Positions 1 through 7,899 of a stretch of DNA of 18,656 bases are shown here, piece by piece. This DNA comes from an uncultured Eisenbergiella sp. (GTDB lineage Bacteria > Bacillota > Clostridia > Lachnospirales > Lachnospiraceae): positions 1 to 18,656 of the forward strand of contig CARDPF010000001.1 in assembly GCA_948960675.1 (NCBI GenBank), written 5' to 3'. Made by a program: the position numbers and the translations under genes. The notes beneath the pieces are model-generated. The model was not told where the DNA came from. It did not search any database and was given only the letters and a program-made list of their open reading frames with translations. How positions within the stretch are numbered: the first letter of the stretch is position 1; each line of letters starts with the position of its first letter.

Positions 1-37
1 TTATCAACCACCCTTCTTGGAATTTCCTATATTTGAA

Positions 38-781
38 TTATACAGGAAGCTCCAGTTCATGCATATTTTCTTCCAGGGCCCCCGCCATCCGGTTAAAATC
101 CCTTGTCAGCTGCCCCAGTTCATCATTGCTGACACGCTTTGCCCGGTAGCCATACTCGCCCGCCGCCATCCGCTTGGTCGCCTTTTTAAGCTGCCGGATG
201 GGCCTTGTTAGCCACGAGGCAATAAAATGCATGATACACGCTCCCAAAACCAGCATGACTGCCGTCACCCGCCGGTACACCGCAAAACCAAGATCCCGCT
301 CCGCAAACACCTCCGAAACATCCCGCAGGGTTTCCAGATACAGCACCCGGTCCAACGCGTTGACCGTGCTACCCGTCTGCACGTAATACCGTCCTTCCAG
401 CGCAATCACCTGCCAGGTCCTCGTCTTACCGTCCGTCTGTAAAAGCAGCATCCCATCGGCGCTAAACCCCTCGCTGGCAAACAAAATCTCCTTTTGTTCA
501 TCACAAAGCCGAAGCAGCCTTCTGGCGCTCTGTCCGGAAGTCTCCAAATTGGATGCAATCTGCTCCACCGTATGATCCTGCAGTACATCGTATTTTGCTG
601 GAACATTCAGCGCCGCCGTCTCAAAGGCAAACCGCAGAATGCTGTTTTCGTCAAGCGCCTGGCGTGCTTCCCTGGAAAGGGATGTATCAAACACATAATT
701 TACAAAAAAGTAACCGGTAAAGCCCAACGCTGCCGCCAGCACCATAACCGTGGCGGCTAAAAGTTTCAGGGAAAATTTCAT
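38..781 (-). CDS. Truncated membrane sensor histidine kinase (sensor and HAMP only)
   Basis: This is the N-terminal half of a two-component sensor kinase. A first membrane segment lies at about residues 8-30, an extracytoplasmic region at 31-165, a second membrane segment at 168-190, and a HAMP domain follows (LTRPIRQL, NDELGQLTRDFNRMAGALEENM) to about residue 243. In the family the next part would be the His-containing dimerisation helix (HELKTPL) and the ATP-binding domain; instead the frame ends with LPV and a stop at residue 247. No frame in the remaining 37 bases continues the kinase, so this is not a simple frameshift. The last bases look more A+T-rich than the gene, suggesting an insertion or rearrangement breakpoint near positions 38-50. 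The start abuts the stop of the upstream response regulator, so the two are translationally coupled. As written it cannot phosphorylate its partner. The missing kinase half may lie beyond the left edge. Confidence 0.8.
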   Translation of the reverse strand: MKFSLKLLAATVMVLAAALGFTGYFFVNYVFDTSLSREARQALDENSILRFAFETAALNVPAKYDVLQDHTVEQIASNLETSGQSARRLLRLCDEQKEILFASEGFSADGMLLLQTDGKTRTWQVIALEGRYYVQTGSTVNALDRVLYLETLRDVSEVFAERDLGFAVYRRVTAVMLVLGACIMHFIASWLTRPIRQLKKATKRMAAGEYGYRAKRVSNDELGQLTRDFNRMAGALEENMHELELPV

Positions 782-1441
782 TCAGTCCAGCTCCTCCAAG
801 CGGTAGCCCACCTTATAAACCGCCGCAAGCTTTTGCTCCCACCCCAGTTTTTTCCGCAGTCTCTGCACATGCAGGTCCAGTGTACGGCTGTCCCCAATGT
901 ACTCCCCCTCCCACACCTTCTCATAGAGGGTTTCCCGGAACAGGGCAATATTTTTGTTCTGCATGAAAAGCAAAAGCAGGCCAAATTCCTTGTTGGTCAA
1001 AGCAACGGGGCGTCCCGCCTTGCTCACGCGGCGCGCCTCCACATCCACCGTCACATCCCCTGCCGTGAGCACCTGGTTGGATTTATTATAACGCCGCAGC
1101 ACCGCCTCCACCCGTGCCGTCAGTTCCACCACGTCAAAGGGTTTCACCAGGTAATCGTCCGCCCCGAGTTTTAGCCCTTTCACCTTATCCCTGACCGCAT
1201 GCTTTGCCGTAATAAAAATAACCGGTATTCCCAACGGCCGGATATATTCCATAATATCGTATCCACTCGCACCGGGCAGCATGATATCCAGCAAAATCAA
1301 ATCAAACGTTTCCTTCTCAATCCGTTCCACTGCCGCAAGGCCGTCCTGTACCGCAGCGCAGCAATAGCCTGCCGCAGACAAATTCAAATCAATCAAATCA
1401 CAAATCGGCTTCTCGTCATCCACGATCAATATCCGAATCAT
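782..1441 (-). CDS. OmpR/PhoB-family response regulator
   Basis: This is a 219-residue DNA-binding response regulator. The receiver domain (about 1-115) shows the acidic pair DDE at 8-10, the phosphoacceptor D52 in LILLDIMLPG, T78 in FITAK and the conserved K100 in VKPF. A winged-helix DNA-binding domain of the OmpR type follows (about 125-217; LTNKEFGLLLLF and SRTLDLHVQRLRKKLG). The frame is open further upstream, but the receiver begins at MIRILIVDDE, which is preceded by a GGGGG ribosome site about 10 bases away, so I chose 1441. It overlaps the last 26 bases of the FG-GAP-type gene and directly abuts the truncated sensor kinase gene. All catalytic residues are present, so the regulator itself looks functional even though its kinase is cut short. 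Confidence 0.93.
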   Translation of the reverse strand: MIRILIVDDEKPICDLIDLNLSAAGYCCAAVQDGLAAVERIEKETFDLILLDIMLPGASGYDIMEYIRPLGIPVIFITAKHAVRDKVKGLKLGADDYLVKPFDVVELTARVEAVLRRYNKSNQVLTAGDVTVDVEARRVSKAGRPVALTNKEFGLLLLFMQNKNIALFRETLYEKVWEGEYIGDSRTLDLHVQRLRKKLGWEQKLAAVYKVGYRLEELD

Positions 1442-2537
1442 TTTCAATATACCCCCAATAAGCCCGTGCCTGCCGCACCAAATCCTCCATCTTTGTATTT
1501 TCATCGCAGGAAAACCGCTTCTTAAACGCCGTATCCGTGGAAAAGCCCCCGGTTCTCTGGTAATAAATCTCGAAATCACTCACAATCTGCTGTTTTCCCG
1601 GCCCTGTCTCGTCACTGTAGCGCGCCAGCACGACAATATCCTTCAGTCCGTCCCCGTCTATGTCCCTGCAATTGATGCCGCGCAGCGCGTATAAATTGTC
1701 ATGTGTACCCATTGGCTGGAAGCTCCATACAATCGTCCCGCGTTCATCGACCAGATAGATCATGAAAATCTCGTAATCCGCAATGGTAATCCCCCCCGGC
1801 GCAACCAAAAGCCTTCCCAGCTTTTCAAATTCCCTCGTATAGCTTTGCTCTTTGGCAATCACAAACCCGTTATCCAAAAGCTCTTCAAGGGTCGTTGCGG
1901 TATACAAAAATTCCGTTGATTTACGGTCCCTGACATAAGCCGTAATAAAATCAATGCTCTTGTTCATCCCGAACCGGTTTAATTTGTCGGAAATCCGCCA
2001 GTCCCGGTAAAAGCCGTCCCCGTCCGCAAACAAGACCTCCCCTACCTGATACGAGCCTCCCGCAGCACGTGCACAGGAAGCAATCAGCACGATATCCGTC
2101 ATAAAATCACTGTTGACATCCTGAAAGGAAACCGCCGAAATCCCATAAACCTGCTGATTGAGGGCCCCGGCATTTCCGTAATTCATCTCCAGACAGTCCG
2201 TGGCATAAACAATGTTTCCATCCGCATCCGCAAAAAAAAGCGCCAGCCGGTGATACGTCTCATCAAGGGCTGGCAAAAAAAACACATCTCCAAGGTTTTC
2301 CAGCGTTACCTCAAAAACCTGTTCCTCCAAAATCCCAAATCCGTTTTCACCGATTGCATCCCTCGTCCGGATCCCCTCCAAACGATTACGGTATGCCTCA
2401 TATTCCCACCGCAAATCCCCCTGGACCCCGGCGTTTTGTGCAGCCATAGCCTTCCGGCCCATCACCAGAAACGCACAGGCAAATACCGCCGAAATCAATA
2501 TCGCCCCCAAGCGAAGGGCTTTTTCCCGCTTTCCCAT
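1416..2537 (-). CDS. Membrane-anchored FG-GAP/VCBS-like protein of a two-component cluster
   Basis: This protein of 373 residues has an N-terminal membrane or signal segment (ALRLGAILISAVFACAFLVM) after a basic start (MGKREK) and an otherwise soluble, presumably extracytoplasmic body. Two segments, DVNSDFMTDIVLI and DIDGDGLKDIVVLA, match the aspartate-rich calcium loop of FG-GAP/VCBS beta-propeller repeats; other stretches (FADADGNIV, FADGDGFY) look related. The start at 2537 has a GGGGG ribosome site nine bases upstream; an alternative ATG at 2585 adds 16 residues but lacks a clear ribosome site. It sits between a PHP phosphatase and the response regulator, whose start it overlaps by 26 bases, so it is probably made together with the two-component pair and may act as a ligand-binding partner of the sensor. 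That role is inference; no enzyme motif is visible and I recognise no characterised homologue. Confidence 0.75.
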   Translation of the reverse strand: MGKREKALRLGAILISAVFACAFLVMGRKAMAAQNAGVQGDLRWEYEAYRNRLEGIRTRDAIGENGFGILEEQVFEVTLENLGDVFFLPALDETYHRLALFFADADGNIVYATDCLEMNYGNAGALNQQVYGISAVSFQDVNSDFMTDIVLIASCARAAGGSYQVGEVLFADGDGFYRDWRISDKLNRFGMNKSIDFITAYVRDRKSTEFLYTATTLEELLDNGFVIAKEQSYTREFEKLGRLLVAPGGITIADYEIFMIYLVDERGTIVWSFQPMGTHDNLYALRGINCRDIDGDGLKDIVVLARYSDETGPGKQQIVSDFEIYYQRTGGFSTDTAFKKRFSCDENTKMEDLVRQARAYWGYIENDSDIDRG

Positions 2538-2587
2538 ATTCCGCATCCCCCATCGCCGTCTGTCCCGCCAGACCGTTCGGGCCATGT

Positions 2588-3358
2588 TTATACCGGTTTG
2601 CGCAGTTTCAGTGTGTCCCTTAAACAAAGCCCGTATTTTTCCACCATATGCATTGCCTCCGAGTAGGCCTGCGGATTCCAAACAGCCTCCGGGGAATGGG
2701 CATCCGCACCGAAAACCACCTCACAGCCTTCCTCCCCGGCAATTTCCCAAAACCGCCCATACGGATAATGCCGCCCCTCAGCCAATCCAAGGAAGTTGAT
2801 TTCCAACGGTATATTGCACGCCCTCGCCCTGCGGACAAGCCCGCGCATTTCCTGCTCATACACGGCCATATCCCCGTCAAAGCAAAGCAAATCCGGATGC
2901 GCAAAGCAGGAAAAGCGTCCCGTCTCCAGCGCCTCCCCGGTCTGTCTGCAATAAGCCCGCAGAATGTCTTCATCCCTCGTCCGGCGGCCGCTGTAAGGCC
3001 CGTCCTTTTCATCCCCCACAAAGTGCTGTGCCAACAGGAAATATTCCACCGGATAATCCGATACAATCCGCAAAAGTTCCGAAAAATACGGCAAATAGTA
3101 TTCCACCTCAAGTCCGAGATGAATTTCAATATCGTTTTTATACGACTCTTTCAGCGAAAGCACCGTATCGGCATACCCCTCCAGCTGCGAAACCGCCATA
3201 CGGATTCCGGACACATACCCGTCCGGAAACGGATACGGCGTATGGTCCGAAAATCCAAGGATTTTAAGCCCGCCTGCAATGGCCTGTTCCACATATTCCT
3301 TCTCCCTGCCTAAGGCGTGCTTGCACCTCCAGGTATGTGTATGATAATTCGCAATCAT
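2588..3358 (-). CDS. hisK: PHP-family histidinol-phosphatase
   Basis: This is a 256-residue PHP-domain metal-dependent phosphoesterase of the HisJ/HisK histidinol-phosphatase type, expected to convert L-histidinol phosphate to histidinol in histidine synthesis. The metal-binding signatures are visible in order: HTHTWRCKHA near residue 6, FSDHTPY near 37, GLEVEYY near 82, AQHFVGD near 110, FAHPDLL near 152 and GADAHSPE near 217. Length fits the family. The start is preceded by AAGGAG at a normal distance. A candidate promoter lies just upstream, and the FG-GAP-type gene follows closely. No other histidine genes are in the window, so the precise substrate could differ from histidinol phosphate; the PHP family call is firm, the substrate less so. 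Confidence 0.85.
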   Translation of the reverse strand: MIANYHTHTWRCKHALGREKEYVEQAIAGGLKILGFSDHTPYPFPDGYVSGIRMAVSQLEGYADTVLSLKESYKNDIEIHLGLEVEYYLPYFSELLRIVSDYPVEYFLLAQHFVGDEKDGPYSGRRTRDEDILRAYCRQTGEALETGRFSCFAHPDLLCFDGDMAVYEQEMRGLVRRARACNIPLEINFLGLAEGRHYPYGRFWEIAGEEGCEVVFGADAHSPEAVWNPQAYSEAMHMVEKYGLCLRDTLKLRKPV

Positions 3359-3389
3359 TTTACCTTAGCTCCTTTTTTTCCTACCGACA

Positions 3390-3419
3390 GTTATATTTCA
3401 GCCTTCAGCCAAAATGTAA
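3390..3419 (-). promoter_or_regulatory. Candidate sigma-A promoter for the phosphatase/two-component cluster
   Basis: On the minus strand TTACAT (3414-3419) and TATAAC (3390-3395) are separated by 18 bases, about 30 bases before the phosphatase start. The spacer contains a tandem 7-base duplication, TTCAGCC twice on the plus strand (3397-3410), which could be a regulator site. It lies downstream of the telA terminator, so it would start a separate transcript. Confidence 0.4.
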
Positions 3420-3479
3420 CGAAGATGCAGCAAAACCGCGCATGAAGACCGTTACCGCTTTTCCTTGGCAAACAGTTAC

Positions 3480-3516
3480 AAAAAGTTTACCCCGGTGGTT
3501 ATCGTCCACCGGGGTA
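3480..3516 (-). terminator. Rho-independent terminator after telA
   Basis: A perfect 11-base-pair stem (TACCCCGGTGG at 3488-3498 with CCACCGGGGTA at 3506-3516) encloses a 7-base loop. Read on the minus strand it is followed by AAACTTTTTG, about 45 bases after the telA stop. The plus-strand side has no T-run, so it serves the minus-strand telA transcript. Confidence 0.8.
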
Positions 3517-3559
3517 CCGACGCCCGTTTATCCTTTCAATACCGGGCGGCAGCCATAAC

Positions 3560-4723
3560 TTACTTCTTACTGATTTCCAGCATCTTGGCACGCATCGCGC
3601 CCTCAATCTGCAAAAGCTCGGCCTCCGCTTCCCTGCGCTTATTGCGTCCTTCCTCCTGAATATGCATCACTTCATCCAACGTGGAAATCAGGGTCTCGTT
3701 GGTCTGCTTCAAGGTCTCAATGTCCACAATCCCACGTTCCGCCTCCTTCGCGGTTTCCACCGTGGCAAGCTTAAGCGCCTCCGCATTCTTACGCAGCAGC
3801 GTATTGGTCATATCCGTCACCTCACGCTGCGCCTTCGCCGCCTGTGCGGAATGGTTCACACCGATGGCCAGCACCATCTGGCTCTTCCACAGCGGAATCG
3901 TGTTCACCAGCGTGGACTGTATCTTTTCGGACATCACCGTATCATTGCTCTGGATCAGGCGTATCTGCGGTGCCATCTGCATGGAAACCGTTCTCGTCAG
4001 TTCCAGATCATACACCTTCTTTTCAAAACGGTTGCACAACTCCGATAAATCCTTGGCCTTCTGGGCATCCTCCGGCAAACCGCTCTCCTCCGCCCGCGCC
4101 AAAAGCTGCTGCAATTCCCCGGTCCGTACTTCCTCCAGCTTCTTCTTGCCTGCAAGAATATACATGGACAGTTCTTTATAATAATTCAAATTCAGCTGAT
4201 ACATCTGGTCCAGCATCGCCGCATCCTTCAAAAGCTGGATTTGGTGTCCCTCCAGCACCTTGCAGATACGGTTTACATTCACCTCGGCCTTGGCGTACTT
4301 TGCCTTCATGCCTTCCAGCCGGTTGGAACTCTTCTTAAAAAAGCCCAGAAAGCCTTTTTCCTCTTCCTCCTCGTCAAAGCTTCTCAGTTCCGTTACCACG
4401 GATGCCAAATCGTTCCCGATTTCCCCCAAATCCTTCGTGCGCACATTGCCCAGCGCCACTTCGGAAAAATCCGCAATTTTTTTCTGGGAACTTGCCCCAT
4501 ACTGCAAAACCACCTGCGAATTGGTGATATCGATCTGTTTGACAAATTCATCGACCTGACGCTGCTCCGCCGGGGTCAGAATTTCCCGGAGTTTCTCCGC
4601 TTCCTGCGCCACTTCCTCCGGCTTTGCCTCCTGTGCTACCGCCGGTTCCTGCTTTTCCTCCACCAAGGGCTCCAGCGTCAGTGTCGGCGCTTCCTGCAGT
4701 AAAGCTTCCAAATCCTGTCCCAT
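3560..4723 (-). CDS. telA: TelA/KlaA-family toxic anion resistance protein
   Basis: This 387-residue, largely helical soluble protein belongs to the TelA (KlaA, YaaN) family, named after tellurite resistance but in Firmicutes often linked to envelope stress. Recognisable family stretches include a helical N-terminal part (QVDEFVKQIDITNSQ, LQYGASSQKKIADFSE), VLEGHQIQLLKD, the central MAPQIRLIQSND, IPLWKSQM, and a long coiled-coil C-terminus ending in MRAKMLEISKK. The start at 4723 (MGQDLEALL) follows a GAGGGGG ribosome site and leaves a 4-base gap after the xpaC stop; an in-frame ATG at 4750 would overlap xpaC. The pairing with xpaC is known from Bacillus subtilis (xpaC-yaaN). A strong terminator follows. 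The biochemical function is not established for the family. Confidence 0.92.
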   Translation of the reverse strand: MGQDLEALLQEAPTLTLEPLVEEKQEPAVAQEAKPEEVAQEAEKLREILTPAEQRQVDEFVKQIDITNSQVVLQYGASSQKKIADFSEVALGNVRTKDLGEIGNDLASVVTELRSFDEEEEEKGFLGFFKKSSNRLEGMKAKYAKAEVNVNRICKVLEGHQIQLLKDAAMLDQMYQLNLNYYKELSMYILAGKKKLEEVRTGELQQLLARAEESGLPEDAQKAKDLSELCNRFEKKVYDLELTRTVSMQMAPQIRLIQSNDTVMSEKIQSTLVNTIPLWKSQMVLAIGVNHSAQAAKAQREVTDMTNTLLRKNAEALKLATVETAKEAERGIVDIETLKQTNETLISTLDEVMHIQEEGRNKRREAEAELLQIEGAMRAKMLEISKK

Positions 4724-4727
4724 GTCC

Positions 4728-6074
4728 TTATTCCCCCTCTTTTTGTGCATCTACCGAAAATTCACTCTTCATATAGCCATCCTGCGCCAATACGGTCTTT
4801 AACACTTTTGCATCCGCCGCCGCCTCAAAGGCCGCATCCTGATACATATCATCCAACAGCTTCTCAAAGGCCTGATTGATGGTATCCATCGTTTTTTCGA
4901 TCTCCGATTTCGCGGTCCTGATATTATCCCCCTGCACACCGGCACGGTCAAAATCCGCATAGGACTCTACCAGCTTTACGGTGGTCGGCAGATAATAATC
5001 CATAAATTTACGCATCTGCGGACACTTCTCCGGATGCTCCTTTAGTACCATGAAAATACGCTGGAGCAGGTAATCCAGCTGGTAAAGCTTGTTGGAAATT
5101 ACCTCGCCCGGGATCTCTAAATTCAGCTGCCTAAGCCGTTCCATATAGGCCCGTCCCTCCTGCTCAATCTGCTGCTCCGCAGTCGGGTCTGCCCCTTCCC
5201 GTAAAACCTCTTCCTCTTCCTCCTGCACTTCCTGCTCCTGCCGCCTGCCACTCTCAATCTGCGCCTGACCACCCGCATATTCCCGCCAGGCCTCGTCGCT
5301 CAATGCCAATACCTGTTCCCGGTTATCCAGATGCCCCTCCGTGAAAATCCCGGCACGCAGCATATCCCGCACATCCCTGCGGACCTTGCGGACACTCTGC
5401 CCGGTACGGGCGGCCAATTCGCCTATCTCCAGATACATCCGGTCTTTTGCCATCAAAAGATACCGCTCTGCCCGTTTCAATCTCCCCAGCAGTCCGCAGC
5501 CTTTTCCCATCATGACGGCAAAACCACCGGTTATCAGGCTAAAAGCGACCGTCAAAGACACCCACGGATTCTCTCCCGCAGCCAGCCATGTAATCAAAAA
5601 CCCTAAAGTAAGCAGGCTGGAAATCCCCAGCCCTATGCTGCCAAAAACTGTGTACAAAATACCGGCTACTTTGCCGGTTTTACGCATATACCGCAATGAC
5701 AGGGCCCTCGTACCGCTTTCCTGCAAAGCCGTCCCCGCCCCGTCCGCTTCCTGCACTTGTCCGCCCGGCGCCTGGCTCGAATACATGGTTCTGGGGGAAA
5801 AATGCATCCGCCCGCCCCGGTACCGCCCGGCATAATCCCTTGCGTCCGCCTCCCGCACAGTCTCCTTCCCGCTGCCCTTTGGCTTCCACTCCCCGAACGG
5901 CTTGTTGATCCTCTCATGCGCCTGATTGACCTGACGGCGCACTTCCTCCATCGCGCCTCCCACCGTGCCTGTCACAATATCGTTAATCTGTCCGAAATCC
6001 CCGGTATCCACCGCATCCTGTATCGCCCGGCGGATTTTGTCCCCGATCTCGGAAAAGTCCTGTCTGTCGCCCAT
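4728..6074 (-). CDS. xpaC: XpaC-family membrane protein
   Basis: This 448-residue protein matches the family named 5-bromo-4-chloroindolyl phosphate hydrolysis protein (XpaC); the name comes from a screening phenotype and the real activity is unclear. In order, the sequence shows an amphipathic start (FSEIGDKIRRAIQDAVDTGDF), a low-complexity linker at 60-125, two membrane segments (about 135-165 and 170-192), a helix-turn-helix-like segment at 200-262 (YLEIGELAARTGQSVRKVRRD), a glutamate-rich stretch near 271-305, and a helical C-terminal domain (YQLDYLLQRIFMVLKEHPEK onward) typical of the family. It is followed four bases later by telA. An AGAGG site precedes the start, and a candidate promoter lies about 55-80 bases upstream. 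The two proteins probably act together at the membrane. Confidence 0.88.
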   Translation of the reverse strand: MGDRQDFSEIGDKIRRAIQDAVDTGDFGQINDIVTGTVGGAMEEVRRQVNQAHERINKPFGEWKPKGSGKETVREADARDYAGRYRGGRMHFSPRTMYSSQAPGGQVQEADGAGTALQESGTRALSLRYMRKTGKVAGILYTVFGSIGLGISSLLTLGFLITWLAAGENPWVSLTVAFSLITGGFAVMMGKGCGLLGRLKRAERYLLMAKDRMYLEIGELAARTGQSVRKVRRDVRDMLRAGIFTEGHLDNREQVLALSDEAWREYAGGQAQIESGRRQEQEVQEEEEEVLREGADPTAEQQIEQEGRAYMERLRQLNLEIPGEVISNKLYQLDYLLQRIFMVLKEHPEKCPQMRKFMDYYLPTTVKLVESYADFDRAGVQGDNIRTAKSEIEKTMDTINQAFEKLLDDMYQDAAFEAAADAKVLKTVLAQDGYMKSEFSVDAQKEGE

Positions 6075-6128
6075 CTTTCATGCCTCTGTCATTATGTATG
6101 ATCCAAAATACAAATCTTTTCCCACATA

Positions 6129-6157
6129 AGAATAGCACAAAAATGTTTTCTTGTAAA
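6129..6157 (-). promoter_or_regulatory. Candidate sigma-A promoter for xpaC-telA
   Basis: On the minus strand TTTACA (6152-6157) and TATTCT (6129-6134) are exactly 17 bases apart in an A+T-rich gap between the DUF1934 gene and xpaC. It would give a leader of roughly 50 bases. The rest of the 206-base gap holds only a weak GGCCAG/CTGGGCC hairpin near 6238-6258 with no T-run. Confidence 0.5.
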
Positions 6158-6280
6158 ACCTAACCTACAGAAATTAAGGAATCTTTTAGTTTTGTATCAT
6201 GTTCTCATACCCGTGAATAGCAACAGTTTTTCCGGTAACGGCCCAGATAATCCTGGCCTGCTGCGTCATCCGCCACTTTT

Positions 6281-6742
6281 TTAAGTACATCCTTCCTCAC
6301 CCGCAAGGTGCAGGCTGTTGCCGCGTTCCCGTACAAAAATGGCAATGCTGCAGTCCGCCACATACTGATAGTTCGCCTCCAGTGCATAATCCACCTCCAG
6401 ACGAATCTCCCCGTCCGTTTCTACAACCTCCACCCTGCTCGTATCCATTCCGATCATGATGACGCCGAAAGGGGTACGGTACCTGCTCAGGTTTTTCTTC
6501 CCCTCCTCAAAAAACATCTGCACATTCAAAAGCCCCCGCTTGGTCAGGGTCAGTTCCCCATTCTTGAAATGCAAAAGGTTTTTCGCCGGTTCCCGAAAGC
6601 CTTCCATATACTCGTCAAATATCAGGTAATGGCTTCCGTTGCAAAAACGGTATTCCCCCTGCTGCACGGTCTCAATATCATCCTCTGAAGCGTTTTCCAT
6701 AAAATGAAGTCCCCGGATGGAAATCATTACGTCTTTCGTCAT
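6281..6742 (-). CDS. DUF1934 (YwiB-like) beta-barrel protein
   Basis: This 153-residue protein matches the DUF1934/YwiB family, small lipocalin-like beta barrels of unknown role that are widespread in Firmicutes. Typical parts are the opening strand MTKDVMISIRGLHF, the YRFCNGSHYLIFDEYMEG segment, the central LLHFKNGELTLTKRG, and the strand pattern TPFGVIMIGMDTSRVEV, RLEVDYALEANYQYVADCSI. Its ATG lies two bases after the murI stop, and its ribosome site (AGAGGA) is inside the end of murI, so translation is coupled. In other Firmicutes this family is commonly next to argS; here argS is absent and the xpaC unit follows after a gap. The function is not known. Confidence 0.88.
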   Translation of the reverse strand: MTKDVMISIRGLHFMENASEDDIETVQQGEYRFCNGSHYLIFDEYMEGFREPAKNLLHFKNGELTLTKRGLLNVQMFFEEGKKNLSRYRTPFGVIMIGMDTSRVEVVETDGEIRLEVDYALEANYQYVADCSIAIFVRERGNSLHLAGEEGCT

Positions 6743-6744
6743 AA

Positions 6745-7575
6745 TTAAAAATCCTCTATCGGAATCACTTTTGCGCTCAACACGCCGTATTTGATAATGG
6801 AGTTTGCAAAATGAATAAACTGCTCCGCCCCGTCACTGACAAAAAACTGATGCCAGTTCGTCCCAAGCTGCGGCGTTTTGTCGCTGGAAAGTCCATTTTT
6901 TTGCAAAAGTTCTTTTAATTCCCGCGCAGTTTCATAGGCGGGATTCACCAGCGTCACATGCTCCCCCATGACTTTTCCCACCGTGGAGCGGATCAGCGGA
7001 TAATGGGTACATCCCAATATCAGGGTGTCGATCTGACTGTCAATGAGTCCCCCCAAATAGCGCATGGCAATCTCGTCCGTCACCGGATCCTGCCACAACC
7101 CCTCCTCCACCAAAGGGACAAACAGGGGGCAGGCTTTCCCGATCACCTCCGCCTTTGGGTTCATCCTTTGGATATATGTAGTATAAATGCCGCTCCCGAC
7201 CGTCGCCTGCGTACCGATGACGCCGATGCGCCCGTTTTGCGTAACCTGTGCGGCCACCTTCGCACCCGGCTTTACCACCCCGATAACCGGCAGGTCAATT
7301 TCCCCCTCCAATTCGTCCAGGGCATAGGCGCTCACCGTATTGCATGCCACCACAATGGCTTTAACACGCATCGTCTGCAAAAAGCGTACGATCTGCCGGG
7401 AATAACGCGTCACCGTCTCCCGGGATTTGTTCCCGTAGGGCACCCTGGCGGTATCCCCAAAATAAACAATCCGTTCATGGGGCAGCTGCCGCATAATCTC
7501 CCTCACCACCGTCATTCCCCCGATGCCGGAATCAAAGACGCCGATTGGCATCCCCCTCTTCTCCTCATTCTCCAT
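6745..7575 (-). CDS. murI: Glutamate racemase
   Basis: This 276-residue enzyme interconverts L- and D-glutamate, supplying D-glutamate for peptidoglycan. Family motifs are clear: PIGVFDSGIGGMTV near residue 10 (catalytic Asp in FDSG), YFGDTARVPYG at 38-48, the first catalytic cysteine C78 in VVACNTVSA, and the second, C189, in LGCTHYP with the neighbouring His191. Of the possible starts, 7575 (MENEEKRG) is the one with GGAGG at 5 bases; it overlaps the upstream small membrane-protein gene by 11 bases. The gene belongs to a cluster running ispE, GntR, small membrane protein, murI, DUF1934. Length and motifs are complete, so an active enzyme is expected. Confidence 0.96.
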   Translation of the reverse strand: MENEEKRGMPIGVFDSGIGGMTVVREIMRQLPHERIVYFGDTARVPYGNKSRETVTRYSRQIVRFLQTMRVKAIVVACNTVSAYALDELEGEIDLPVIGVVKPGAKVAAQVTQNGRIGVIGTQATVGSGIYTTYIQRMNPKAEVIGKACPLFVPLVEEGLWQDPVTDEIAMRYLGGLIDSQIDTLILGCTHYPLIRSTVGKVMGEHVTLVNPAYETARELKELLQKNGLSSDKTPQLGTNWHQFFVSDGAEQFIHFANSIIKYGVLSAKVIPIEDF

Positions 7576-7828
7576 CACAACCTCCATGCCGCGCTTTTTT
7601 CTCCCCAAACCATTCCTCTACCTTTTCAAACAGCGCGAACCGCAGTTCCACCTCTCCCTGCCCTGCTTTCATAATATTCCAGTAATCCTTCGGGCAGTCC
7701 TTCTCCACGGCTTTCCCTCCCTTGGTTACCCTATACATATCCTCCGTGAGCGTGTACTGCGGATATATTATCCCCCAGAACATTGTAATTGTCAAAAACA
7801 AAATACCGGCACGCAGACGCTTTTCCAT
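7565..7828 (-). CDS. Small one-pass membrane protein upstream of murI
   Basis: This is an 87-residue protein with a basic start (MEKRLRAG), one hydrophobic segment (ILFLTITMFWGIIYP, about residues 8-23) and a charged tail of about 60 residues including VELRFALFEKVEEWFGE. The start at 7828 is preceded by GGGAG at five bases; an in-frame ATG at 7840 has only GGGCGG upstream. The 3' end overlaps murI by 11 bases and carries the murI ribosome site, which supports real translation and coupling. I do not recognise a named family. The position suggests a small envelope protein in the murI cluster, but no function can be assigned. Confidence 0.7.
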   Translation of the reverse strand: MEKRLRAGILFLTITMFWGIIYPQYTLTEDMYRVTKGGKAVEKDCPKDYWNIMKAGQGEVELRFALFEKVEEWFGEKKARHGGCDGE

Positions 7829-7842
7829 GCTTACTCCCATCC

Positions 7843-7899
7843 GCCCGTTTTAAGCGGGCATTCAACCGGGAATTTTCCCGGCCGCGCCTTTTGCGGCGC
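7843..7899 (-). other. Three consecutive stem-loops before the murI cluster
   Basis: Between the GntR gene and the small membrane-protein gene there are three short perfect stems in 57 bases: GCGCC/GGCGC (7884-7899), CCGGGAA/TTCCCGG (7866-7881) and GCCCG/CGGGC (7843-7859). None is followed by a T-run on either strand, so they do not look like standard terminators. They could be processing or stability elements, or protein-binding sites. Confidence 0.4.

Noticed and set aside
1..45. Group II intron end interrupting the sensor kinase
   Set aside because: Too little sequence is available; neither a GTGYG start nor a domain V hairpin can be seen, so the type of inserted DNA cannot be named.
6205..6387. 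Minus-strand frame of 60 codons across the DUF1934 end
   Set aside because: Considered as a frameshifted C-terminus or an argS remnant, but the DUF1934 protein already has normal length and the frame shows no similarity to ArgS.
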